From the NCBI GenBank assembly GCA_963802795.1, contig CAWDJV010000006.1, positions 100,914 to 164,913 on the forward strand: a DNA stretch of 64,000 nt, in the 5' to 3' direction. Source of the DNA: JAIBJN01 sp963802795 (lineage in GTDB: Bacteria > Actinomycetota > Thermoleophilia > Gaiellales > Gaiellaceae). Shown here piece by piece: positions 53,871 through 62,732 of the stretch (positions are counted from its first letter, which is position 1; each line of letters opens with the position of its first letter). Made by a program: the position numbers and the translations under genes. A model generated the notes under the pieces. That model was not told the DNA's origin. It ran no database searches and worked only from the letters and a program-made list of their open reading frames with translations.

Positions 53871-56479
53871 CACTTGACGGTGAACGTCCGAGCCGATCCG
53901 TACTCGACCGTCGCTTGTGGGACGTCGCCTCGGAGTCGCTCGCCTAGCCGCTCTTGCTTCTCGCGGTCGCCATGGACCAGGACGATCTGGCGTGGTCGGA
54001 CTGACATTGCGCTTGCAGCCAACCCCGACTGGTCAGCATGCGCCGAAAGCTGGAACAGCGCTGCGGGAGCAGCGGCGACGATCTCGACAGGCTCGCCCTC
54101 CTCATTCGCGACCAGTACCCGACGCGAACCGGCCCCCTCTCGGGCAAGGGTCATGAGCGAGTAACCCGGATTTCCTTCATCTTGATACCCGGTGAACGCC
54201 ATCCGGTTCCGCGGCTCGCTCAATAAGGCGCGTGCATACTCGACTGCCGGACCTCCGGCGAGCATGCCGGAAGTCGTAACAATGATCGTGGGCTGCCTGA
54301 GCGCCTCCTCCACGACATGGAACCTGTCATGCACCGCCTGAATCTCAAAGAAATTCTCCCGTGGTAGCGAGAAACTCGGTTGGTGCCTCTCGTAGACGCG
54401 ATTGATCCTTCGGATCATCCCATCGACCCACACCGAAACCTGCTGGAGCTCGCCACGTTCCATCGCTTGCGCCAAAACGAGTGCCACCTCTTGGCCTCGA
54501 CCGAGCGCAAAGCACGGGAGGATCACGGAACCACCGCGGTCGAGCGTTTGGGAAACGAACTGAACGAGATCTCGGTGCTGATCAATGAGGGGCGGCCGAC
54601 TCACATCTCCGTACGTCGACTCAAGAACGAGCAGGTCAACGTCTCCGACGCCGGACCAGTCGGCGGCGCCGACCGTGAGCTGCGTCTCGTTCGAGATGTC
54701 TCCGCCCATCAAGACGCGTCGCCCGTTGCCTTCGATCAGGGCGCTTGCGGCTCCGAGGATGTGGCCGGCCACGAAGAACGTCAGGCGGAGATCGGAAGAG
54801 GGCAGGTTTTCCACCTCGCCATAGTCCAACCCGACGAGAATGTCCTGAACCGTGAACACGTCTTCTTGGTCGTAGGGATCAATGACATCGGGCGCGGCGG
54901 AGCTGTACGCGGCCTGCTCGCGGAGCCGATGCATGAACGCGAAGTGATGGCGCTGGCTGTCGCCGAGCATGATCGGAACAAGCTCAGCGGTCTCCGGAGT
55001 GCAGTAGATGTCGACCTCCGAGAACCGATGAACCAGCGCCGGAAGCCATCCCAAATGGTCTGTGTGCGCGTGGGTGAGGATTACGGCGTCGACATGCTCG
55101 ATCCGGCTGATGTCAGGCGCGATCTCATCAAGGTCGCGTCCGCCGATCTTGATTCCGCAGTCGACGAGTATCGAGTAGTCACCGATCTGGAGGAAGTAGG
55201 CGCTTCGGCCGACCTCGTCGGCGCCACCGAGTGGTGTGAGCTCAAGACCGGCCGGCTCGGCGCGGAGCACCGGACGTGGTGGGACGAACTCTGGATAGGC
55301 GGCCCGAAACGCGGCTTCGAGTTTTTCACGTAGTGCGTGCTCTTCTTGCGCGCGCTCGCGGTCAGCACCTTGGAGGATCGTCAAATCGGTGTCGATCCGT
55401 CGCTCCTCTTCTTCGAGGAACGCGTGAACGGCGTTCTTCCTGTGGGGATCGAGGCCAATTGTCGCGCAACCCCTCGATCTCGCGTCGACGTACGGCCAGA
55501 TCGCCAACGACGCGGCTGCGCGCCTGTTCGACTCCTCGCGCTCGGCCCCAGCTTCCTCCGCCACCTTTCGGCGGCGGCTGCCGCTTGTCCGGCGCGCCTC
55601 AGGTCCTGTGTTGCGAGGTGGATTTCCCCGCGCGCCGTTCGCAGGTCGCGCTCTAGTGTCTCGACGTGTTTCACGGAGCCGCTCACGCTCGGCCTCGCTC
55701 GCTGACGCGTCATCTCGAAGTTGTGCGCGCGATTCCTCGCTCCTCCTAAGAGCATCGGCCAGTTTCCGCCGATCCTTCTTCAGGTCCCGGATCTCCGATT
55801 CGAGCCTCACGATCTTCGCTTGCTGGTCTTTCCGCTGACGGCGTCGCTGGCCGCCCGCCTGTTCTGGGATCGGAGCGCTCGCTGCAGGCTCAGAAGGCTC
55901 TGGTGGCTCGTGCGCAACGAGTTGGAGGAGTTCGAAGAATGCGCGCTCACGTGGCGACTCGAGGCCGCGAGCCCAGAGCAGCGTCCCGAGTCGCTGTGCC
56001 CGGCTCTGCGGCTCGTCTCCGAGCAGGTCACGGAGGCCCTCCGAGGTGAAGATCGCGTCCGATTCAATTGCCTCGACGTACGCGGGGTGGTCATCCTGGG
56101 ACTCCGCGATCCGTAACCAAGACGCACGCACCCAATCCGTCATCGCGTGGTGCGGGTAGCGGACCAGCGCTTGAGCGACGGCGTTCGCGTTTGCTTCGAC
56201 GACCGCCCGCCTCATCTTCAGGAATTGTCGGAGAGGCGGTGGGACATCTGGGCAGGTCGAAGGTCGCTTGCAGGTTCGCCCGTGATCGACTATTGCTTGG
56301 ACGGCCGAATGGACAGCTGGCGCGAGCAGAAGCACGAGCGCACGCTTAGAGGGCTGTGGACGGGCCTCTTGGGTGCCGGTCGACAGTCCGAGCAGCTGTT
56401 CGACGACCCCCGATTCAACGAAGAGCCTGTCGTTCTCGCCGGTGGGACCTGCGTCCTCGAGTTGCCCCGTGTCAGTCAC
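53870..56479 (-). CDS. Metallo-beta-lactamase/beta-CASP nuclease with long coiled-coil N-terminal region
   Basis: The 869-aa protein has a helical N-terminal region of about 200 residues, a coiled coil (about 215-290, KIVRLESEIRDLKKDRRKLA) and then a CPSF-like nuclease from about residue 410. Nuclease motifs are LGGADEVGRSAYFLQIGDYS, the HxHxDH motif in LTHAHTDHLG, FVAGHILGAAS, MGGDIS, LESTYGD (beta-CASP motif A), ALGRGQEVALVLAQAME, TTSGMLAGGP and the RMMBL box LSAHADQSGL. Relatives cleave RNA or DNA and some are 5' exonucleases. Around 55,530-55,680 the neighbouring frame (KHVETLERDLRTARGEIHLA) reads better, so two compensating shifts are likely. Start at the GTG 56479. It is coupled to the 334-aa gene. 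Confidence 0.87.
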   Translation of the reverse strand: MTDTGQLEDAGPTGENDRLFVESGVVEQLLGLSTGTQEARPQPSKRALVLLLAPAVHSAVQAIVDHGRTCKRPSTCPDVPPPLRQFLKMRRAVVEANANAVAQALVRYPHHAMTDWVRASWLRIAESQDDHPAYVEAIESDAIFTSEGLRDLLGDEPQSRAQRLGTLLWARGLESPRERAFFELLQLVAHEPPEPSEPAASAPIPEQAGGQRRRQRKDQQAKIVRLESEIRDLKKDRRKLADALRRSEESRAQLRDDASASEAERERLRETRRDTRARPANGARGNPPRNTGPEARRTSGSRRRKVAEEAGAEREESNRRAAASLAIWPYVDARSRGCATIGLDPHRKNAVHAFLEEEERRIDTDLTILQGADRERAQEEHALREKLEAAFRAAYPEFVPPRPVLRAEPAGLELTPLGGADEVGRSAYFLQIGDYSILVDCGIKIGGRDLDEIAPDISRIEHVDAVILTHAHTDHLGWLPALVHRFSEVDIYCTPETAELVPIMLGDSQRHHFAFMHRLREQAAYSSAAPDVIDPYDQEDVFTVQDILVGLDYGEVENLPSSDLRLTFFVAGHILGAASALIEGNGRRVLMGGDISNETQLTVGAADWSGVGDVDLLVLESTYGDVSRPPLIDQHRDLVQFVSQTLDRGGSVILPCFALGRGQEVALVLAQAMERGELQQVSVWVDGMIRRINRVYERHQPSFSLPRENFFEIQAVHDRFHVVEEALRQPTIIVTTSGMLAGGPAVEYARALLSEPRNRMAFTGYQDEGNPGYSLMTLAREGAGSRRVLVANEEGEPVEIVAAAPAALFQLSAHADQSGLAASAMSVRPRQIVLVHGDREKQERLGERLRGDVPQATVEYGSARTFTVK

Positions 56480-56541
56480 CGTGATGCAGCTGGATCACTC
56501 GTGGGCCGATCCGTTCGACTCTACAGACCCCGAATCTCGCT

Positions 56542-57144
56542 TCATGATCGTTGAGCAAAGGAGCAGACTGCACGGAAGGCGCACTCATGGGCGGCGAATG
56601 CTGCGAGGCTAGAGGCGAAGTCCGCGATGAGCGGTTCGGGATCCGCGAGGTGTACGCGACTTGGCGGAGCCGCAGCGCGTGCTGTTTCTCGAAGCGCGTT
56701 GTAGCGCGTCGCGATCGCCGTCCACGGAATCACCATCGGGCGTGCGTGCCCTCCTTCCGCTCCGATCATGTCGGCCACGTTTCACCATCTTGTCTTATCT
56801 CGACGCCTACGGCGTTCGTCTTCGACCGCAACGGCTCGCCTTGCTAGACGTGGGAGGCGGCGTTCTATTCCGGTGATCTCTCGGAGCAGGTCAGGGCGAG
56901 GCGTCCCGAAGAGGTGTTCGTCTTCGGCTCCGAGGCGAGCCCCCACGCGAGGAACGATTACCCGGGTTGACCTGTCTGTAAAGACCATGCTCGGCCTCAC
57001 GGTCGCGATGTCGATCACGGGGCGCAGAGCTGAGCCCAAGGTCAGAGGTTCATCTCGAACCGTTACGCAGGCGAAGGGGTGTATCGTCGGGGAGATGGGT
57101 CTGGGCGAGGCGATCGACATCACCTTCGACTTCAGTTCCGACAC
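56542..57144 (-). pseudogene. Possible frameshifted gene upstream of the MBL gene
   Basis: Two protein-like pieces occur in different frames: VTVRDEPLTLGSALRPVIDI with FTDRSTRVIVPRVGARLGAE (about 56,860-57,070), and IPWTAIATRYNALRETARAA with HLADPEPLIADFASSLAAFA (56,545-56,740). Joined they would give about 190 residues ending 62 bases before the MBL start, on the same strand. I recognise no family. The right piece overlaps the start of the DUF6994-like gene on the other strand, so one of the two readings may be wrong. Confidence 0.35.
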
Positions 57145-57570
57145 GCCGCCCGGACGAGATCCGGACGCTCTCAGTCCGACACTTCGAAGGTATCACCAGC
57201 TCCTCTCGAGCAAGCCGTTGCCGAGTGAGCGCCATTCGAGCTCGACGTCATGACTCCGCACACGTATCTGCACCACCTCTTCAGCTCGGCGAGTTCTTCT
57301 TGTCGAGCGATGCGGTGATTCCGACCTTCTCGAGGGAGCCGCGGCTGGCGCACAAGTAGAGGGAGGAGTGAGAGTAATAAGGAAGAGGGGGAGATACCGG
57401 TTCGATTTGACGCTGGAGTGCATCCGTCGGCATTACCTTGACGAGCCCAGCCCGCTGAGCGACACGCTCGCTTGGTACGCAGACTTCTTCGGGCTGTTCG
57501 GCGACTTCGCGGGCTACGTGGACTTTTCCACTTGCAGGACCTGGTGAACGACGTCACTCCGACGTAGACG
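57095..57570 (+). pseudogene. DUF6994-like protein, frameshifted remnant
   Basis: From the ATG 57095 the frame reads ITFDFSSDTPPGRDPDALSP then TLRRYHQLLSSKPLPS. After shifts, ELDVMTPHTYLHHLF, GEFFLSSDAVIPTFSREPRL and FDLTLECIRRHYLDEPSPLS then DTLAWYADFFGLFGDFAGYV appear in other frames. The order and wording match proteins I recall as DUF6994; the middle (around 57,350) seems shortened. Function unknown. It lies between the defence genes and may be decayed cargo. Confidence 0.5.
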
Positions 57571-58223
57571 ATGACGCAGAGGCCATCCGGCGGCTCCGCC
57601 GTAGGGGGGCCGTCCTTCTGTACCCCGTCTGGCCACCGAAGACGGAGGCACCGGAACAGCCACCTTGTCCGACGATCGGTCTCGCGCTACTTCCTCCCGA
57701 CAATGACCTCCCGCGAAGGGCTCAGTCCGCGGGTGAGAAACAAGTCGCTCGAGAGCGAGGCCGTGGTCGACGCGTCGTAGCGGTTGTAGACATCGTCGTT
57801 GTAGCGGCGCCCTGAGCCACTCTGAGGCGCGGCTCACCGTCTGGCGCTCGGCCGTGCAATCCGGCCAAAGGAACACCGGCCGCCGTCACGACTCGTGAAC
57901 GCCGAGAGCTGGATCGGCTCGCCCTCGAGTTTCGAGGCCGGACCCGATGACCCGCTCGGCTCGGAGTCGCATGTCGTCGCCGAGGCCGGCGGAGGGCTGG
58001 CGGGTCTGTCCGGCCTTGCCACCTCTGCGAGGAAGGTCGGCACGACCGCGAACGGGGTCGGCTTGCCGTCAAGGTGCTCGAGCGCGTCGAGCAGGTAGCC
58101 GGCTCGGAGCTTCGGTCACAGGCGAGCGAAGCCGCCAGCTCGACCTAGACGTGCTGCTCGCCAGCTGGGATCGCGAGAAGAGGTCATCAACCATCTGTAG
58201 TTGCAGAGCCTGGCGCCTCACCC
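57571..58223. other. Unresolved stretch with no intact gene
   Basis: Several frames give short protein-like pieces, for example minus-strand YLLDALEHLDGKPTPF then VVPTFLAEVARPD (about 57,990-58,110) and LEGEPIQLSAFTSRDGG, and plus-strand EAIRRLRRRGAVLLYPVWPP (57,580-57,650). None assembles into a family I know. It is probably one or two decayed or error-broken genes. Confidence 0.35.
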
Positions 58224-58340
58224 GTGAACGACAAGTTCAGCTTCTCAGGCTGCATCCAACGGCTTCGGGGCAGCGACGATCGTTCAGATATCGAGATGCC
58301 AGGCATCATCTGCTGCCCGTACTCGATCAGGAGCTGCGCG

Positions 58341-58778
58341 ATGCCCGTCCGTATCGATGACCAGGGGAGAAAGCACTGGACGCACGTCGTGTACGTCATC
58401 GACCTCGAGCCTGCCGAGTGCAGGGACCAAAAGGCCCCGTGCGGGGGAGACTGTCCCCGCAAGCCGATCTATGTAGGGGAGACGGGGTTTGATGCAGTGG
58501 AGCGGTTCGCGCGGCACAAGGCCGGCAAGGGCGGGTCCCGGTGGGTGCGTCTCTACGGATGGCGTGTGAACGAGTCCCTGGCGAGCCATCTCGGCGAGTT
58601 CGCAACGACGACAGAGTCCGAGGCGGCCGAGCAGGCCCTCGCCGCGGAGCTGGATGAACGGGGCTACTGCGTCCGCGTCGGCCCGAAACGGGAGGCTGAG
58701 CCCGGCAGTCGACGGCGTCGCAAGAGCCGCGCTCGGGCGACTCGACGGGCTGGGCCCCATTCAGGCGATCGCGAGTAG
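58341..58778 (+). CDS. GIY-YIG-like nuclease domain protein
   Basis: The 145-aa protein reads HWTHVVYVIDLEPAECRD then KPIYVGETGFDAVERFARHK, resembling the GIY-YIG core (Y-x2-...-IYVGET...R...H), and ends SEAAEQALAAELDERGYCVR plus a basic Arg-rich tail. I chose the ATG at 58341 because CAGGAG lies 7 bases upstream. The frame is open to 58224. It is followed 9 bases later by the next gene, so the two probably form an operon. Fold assignment is by pattern and is uncertain, since Cys-x-rich inserts separate the two motifs. Confidence 0.5.
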   Translation: MPVRIDDQGRKHWTHVVYVIDLEPAECRDQKAPCGGDCPRKPIYVGETGFDAVERFARHKAGKGGSRWVRLYGWRVNESLASHLGEFATTTESEAAEQALAAELDERGYCVRVGPKREAEPGSRRRRKSRARATRRAGPHSGDRE

Positions 58779-58787
58779 GGTTGCGCG

Positions 58788-59616
58788 ATGCCACCGAGCA
58801 GCCGTCCTCGGTTGGACGCCCACAGACTTTTCTACCACTACCTTCAGAAGGATCTGCTCGAGAGCGATGTCTGGCTCTTCCAGATGCTGACGGCTCGCCT
58901 GGTCGTTGCCCTCGGCGTATGGCTGCATCCCGACATCTATTCGCGCCTACCGATCAGCATCCCGTTCGCGGTGCGTGACCCGCTCAGCCGTGGAAACAAG
59001 GCTCAAGGCATTCCGGATTCGTGGGGCTCGCCGAACTCGGAGGGGTACTTCCGCGACGACAACAGCATGGTGAAGAACTTTCCACGGTCACTGCAAATCG
59101 CGAGCAGCAATTCGCTGTTCAGGGGTCGCCGGATCGGAAATGGCTTCGTAGCAGCGCATCTCTGGCGCGAGCTGGGTACGGGCGACTTGGCCTCGCGGAA
59201 ACCGCTTACCTACTCATTCGTCCCAAACATCGTTTGGCTCCCACGCGAAGTCGCCGCCCTCACCGATCGCGAAGCCTCCTTCGTGCAGAGCTTCACGCAG
59301 GCCGTATCGATGAAGATCTATCACGACCTTCCCGTCAGCGCGTCAGCGGAGCCGATCGTCAGCCAGGCCTGGCAGCTACTCCCAGTACGCGACGCGATTC
59401 CGGCGCAGGGTCTGCCGTCTGTCGAGTCACTTAACTTCTTCGTCCCCACGGAGCGTGGCTCACTAGCAGGATCACCGCATCCGACGCGTCGCTGATGCGC
59501 TCGACGCGGTGGTGAAGGGCCAACCCGTGACTGGCTACGGCCTCTCGACGACGGTACGAGGAGGCCTGCCCACTGTCGCTCCGGATGCCAGCGTCTCGCC
59601 CTCCGTGATCACCTGA
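58788..59616 (+). CDS. Unrecognised protein (about 275 aa) downstream of the GIY-YIG-like gene, one frameshift
   Basis: I recognise no family. The protein has ESDVWLFQMLTARLVVALGV, a GNKAQGIPDSWGSPNSEGYF segment, NGFVAAHLWRELGTGDLASR and YSFVPNIVWLPREVAALTDR. The AH and NIVWLP elements could belong to an HNH-like or other nuclease, but the evidence is thin. The frame closes at 59495; shifting near 59,465 continues as RIRRVADALDAVVKGQPVTG to a TGA at 59614-59616. It is in an operon with the preceding gene. Confidence 0.55.
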
Positions 59617-60628
59617 CGAAGCTGATCAGTTAGCTAGTGCGCCGACTCTTCTCGGCTACCCGACCCCGCACAGCGCATGTTGATGCGGCGTCGCCCGGTC
59701 CTGGCCCCTTACGCGCACCTGAGCCCCCAGAGGGCGACCTGGGCTCGCGGCGCAGATGAGAACCGGCTGGGGATGCGTGTGACGTGTCGAGGGGAGCGTA
59801 CTGGCGGGGTCGGAGATCGCAGGCGGGAAGACGGCCGTCCGTGTCCGTGAGCAGGTGCCGGCTGGTCTCGGTGGCGGACGTGATCCCTGCGCCTCCCATT
59901 CTCCCGCTCGTACAGAAGGACGGCAAAGATGACGCTGTTGACGCCCGCGCCCCGACTGAGGCCCGGGCCTCGGCTTGGCGGAAAACGATAGGAGCCATGT
60001 CCAGACTTTCGACGCGAATGTCCCCTTCCGAAAGAAACTCGTTCAGCTGCTTCTCGAGCGCTTGGCCGATCTCGATTTCTGACTTCCCAATCTCGGATCT
60101 CGAAGACCTTTGCCTGCATGCGGGCCATCCCCTCGGGTCGTTTGCACGCGAGATTCTAAGTTTGTGACGACCTCGCTACGCGCCGTTCGTTAGTGTGGCA
60201 ATCGACGTTCGACACCTTCAGGGCTAGGTCGAGTGCAACCTCGGCGAGGATTACTCATGGCTCGGCAAGGGAATCGCTCTTCTGCTGGCCACGCGGCCGG
60301 CGTCGTCGATACGAGGCGTGGGGCTCAGCCGAGTCGTCCAGCCCTCGAGCCCGGGTCGTGGTCCGGAGCAGCAACTTAGCGCCGACTCTTGCGGGGCGCG
60401 CCGGCCAGGCCTGCGCGCGTCTCGGTCGGCTGACACAAGGAACAGCAATTGACCCAGCTGGGTCAAATTACGTCTGGCTGAGGCTGCCGATGGTGTCTTA
60501 GGTGAGTGGGCAGAACCGGCCCGCGGTCGCATCATTCCACGCGCTTCGAGCCGATTCGCCTCCATGTACCGCGTCTCGAGGTCGGACACTGGCCTCACCA
60601 AACCAATGCAAAGGAGCAGTGAGGCCCT
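59617..60628. other. One-kilobase stretch with one small broken gene and otherwise nothing clear
   Basis: Apart from the minus-strand small gene near 59880-60119 I see no convincing coding region. Long frames in 60,190-60,628 lack family motifs. The right end should hold the promoter of the gene at 60629. Confidence 0.4.
59880..60119 (-). pseudogene. Small frameshifted hypothetical gene
   Basis: From the ATG at 60119 the frame begins MQAKVFEIRDWE. After one shift it reads SEIEIGQALEKQLNEFLSEG, DIRVESLDMAPIVFRQAEAR, and after a second shift VNSVIFAVLLYERENG. The parts form a coherent product of about 75 residues, amphipathic then hydrophobic. I recognise no family. Confidence 0.4.
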
Positions 60629-61886
60629 ATGGCAAGCAACGTAGTTCCCATGAACGCAGGCGGCGAACGAGCCCGCCGCCCGGATCGAGAACGACGAGCT
60701 CGTCCTCGAGAGCTTCCGTGAGCACGACCAGCGCGTCGTCGCGCTGGCCAAGGAAGCCGAGAACCTCGACATGCTCGTCCACGACCTGCTCGCGATCGGC
60801 GGCCGCGCGATGAGCGCCGCCCAGACCACGACCGACGTCGCGATCGTCGAGAAGGCGTTCGACGACATGTCCACCACCTTCACCCGCGGACTCGACCACT
60901 TCGGCGAGGAGCTGGAGAAGAAGACCAGCGAGCTGCTCGACGAGGAGGACGGCGCGCTGCCGCGCTCACTCGAGGAGTTCAAGAAGGAGCTCGAGGAGCT
61001 GCTCGGAGAGACCTTCGACCCGAACAGCAAGCAGAGCGTCATCGCCGCGTTCGAGCAGGTCATGCGCAAGAGCGGCCTCGAGCAGGTCAAGGCCGTCCGC
61101 TCACTGATCGACCCCGACAACGATGAGAGCCCGCTCGGCCGCTACCGCAACGAGATCGTCAAGTCGGTCGAGAAGGAGAGCTCGAAGGTCCACAAGGCAG
61201 TCGAGGAGCTCAAGACCCAGCTCGCCGTCGACGAAGCGCGGGCCGAGGTGTTCCAGCTCACCACGAAGAAGGGCTTCACCTTCGAGGACGAGCTCGAGGC
61301 GACGCTGATCGAGCTCTGCCAGCCGCACGGCGACGTCGCCGAGCGCGTCGGCGGCACGACCGGCGTCCGCGGCAAGAAGGGCGACTTCCGCGTCGTCGTC
61401 AACCCGGACGATTGCGCCGGCCAGGACGTCTGCTTCACGCTCGAGGCCAAGAACCAGCAGCTGAACCTGCGCGACACGCTCAAGGAGCTCGACGGCTGCA
61501 TCGCCAACCGCGGGGCGCTCGCCGGGATCGCAGTCTTCGCCAAGGCCGAGCAGTGCCCCGGCGACAGCCCGTTCCAGGTCTACGGCAACCGCGCGCTCGT
61601 CGCCTACGACCCCACCGAGGGCAACGACCTCGCGCTGCGGCTCGCGATCGCCTGGGCGCGCTGGGTCGTGCGGCGGCAGCTCGCCGCGCAACGGCGACAC
61701 GGTCGACCTCGACCGGATCGGCTCGCTGATCGAGCGCGCGCGCAGGCGCTGCGGACGCAGTCGACCATCGACCGGGCGCTCACGACCTCGGCGAACAAGA
61801 TCGGCGAGGCCAAGGGACACCTCGCACGCTCGTCGCCGAGGTCGAGAGCGGCACTCGCCAGCATCGAGGGCGAGATCGCCGCCTAA
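60629..61886 (+). CDS. Coiled-coil protein with PD-(D/E)XK-like domain (DUF2130/RmuC-like), frameshifts near both ends
   Basis: The protein is about 418 residues. A long charged coiled coil (RSLEEFKKELEELLGETFDP, VEKESSKVHKAVEELKTQLA) precedes FTFEDELEATLIELCQPHGD and a nuclease-like core. In that core GKKGDFRVVVNP (Asp) is followed by VCFTLEAKNQQLNLRDTLKE (Glu-x-Lys), the D...ExK pattern. One shift near 60,665 joins the ATG at 60629 (MASNVVPMNAGGER) to ARIENDELVLESFREHDQRV. Near 61,690 and 61,830 paired shifts restore NGDTVDLDRIGSLIERA and LVAEVESALASIEGEIAA. RmuC/DUF2130 proteins are coiled-coil nucleases of uncertain role. Confidence 0.65.
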
Positions 61887-61898
61887 GAAAAGGGCGTG

Positions 61899-61928
61899 CC
61901 GGGCCGGGGCGCCATGGCCCCGGCCCGG
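61899..61928 (+). terminator. Strong 12-bp hairpin after the coiled-coil nuclease gene
   Basis: CCGGGCCGGGGC (61899-61910) pairs perfectly with GCCCCGGCCCGG (61917-61928) around a 6-base loop, starting 13 bases after the stop. There is no T-run, as is common in GC-rich Actinobacteria. It is the best terminator candidate in the window. Confidence 0.7.
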
Positions 61929-62057
61929 AGAGCCGACAACCTTGCCGCTATGACGTGAAGCGCCCGCTAGGGCTCGGATGCACGCCCAACGCTGGCCCGG
62001 TGACGGGATACAACAACAGCCACGGTCAGCTGCTAGCTGTCGGACGTGCGTAAAGGG

Positions 62058-62095
62058 ACATGGGAGGGGTCGCCACCTGCGGCGGCCCCTCATGT
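62058..62095. terminator. Second hairpin in the gap after the coiled-coil nuclease gene
   Basis: ACATG...AGGGGTCGCC pairs with GGCGGCCCCT...CATGT across ACCTGC, with one mismatch and a 2-base bulge. It could be a terminator or a structured RNA end. The surrounding segment 61929-62365 contains only short frames, for example KRLADAAIFDITQWAGARK around 62,230, which I cannot assign. Confidence 0.45.
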
Positions 62096-62365
62096 TCAAT
62101 CCGCAGACCAGCTAGAACTGTAGAGGAGTCTCTGCGCCGGGGCTGGGTGAGACGGAGCCTCGGCGGAAAAGCGACGATCCTGAACGGCCCCCTGTCTTGC
62201 CTGGTGCGTCTCATGCCTGCTTGGATACCAAGCGGCTGGCGGACGCGGCGATCTTCGACATCACGCAATGGGCCGGGGCGAGAAAGCATCGCCGATTGTC
62301 TAGGAGGTCGTCTTGTGAGACGCCTCAGCGGAGTGAGATAGTCCGACGACAGAGGAGGAACAGAC

Positions 62366-62636
62366 ATGCGGAAGTTGACTGACTCGGAGTTCACCGAGCG
62401 CGCCGTTCAAGCACGAGGTCTACGGCACAGAGGTCTACAACGAACCCAAGGGGCGCGTAAGGTCAATGGGGCCGGGGCGCCTCCGTGAGCTCTCCGACCT
62501 GATCCGGTCCCGCGGCGGCGATCTTGGCGACACCGGCGAGGCATGGGCCGCCGAGCTTGAGATCATCGCCGTAGCGCTCGAGCGAGACCGGGCGCAACAG
62601 CCTCCAACACGACGTTCTGTACCCCGAACTGGTTGA
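62366..62636 (+). pseudogene. Small hypothetical protein, one frameshift
   Basis: The ATG 62366 (preceded by GAGGAGG about 10 bases upstream) reads MRKLTDSEFTERA. A shift near 62,409 continues as FKHEVYGTEVYNEPKGRVRS, MGPGRLRELSDLIRSRGGDL and AWAAELEIIAVALERDRAQQ to a TGA at 62634-62636, about 89 residues. The product looks real and helical; no family is recognised. Confidence 0.45.
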
Positions 62637-62732
62637 TGCCCTTTGAACGCGACTACTCTGGCCGTGCGGGATCTGGAAGTCCGTCGGGAGCAGCAGCGGA
62701 GCCTTTGCCCCACGCTCGTCCCACTCGACGCG

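Noticed and set aside
60190..60628. Open frames on both strands upstream of the coiled-coil nuclease gene
   Set aside because: No ribosome-binding site, family motif or coherent protein-like stretch; treated as non-coding.
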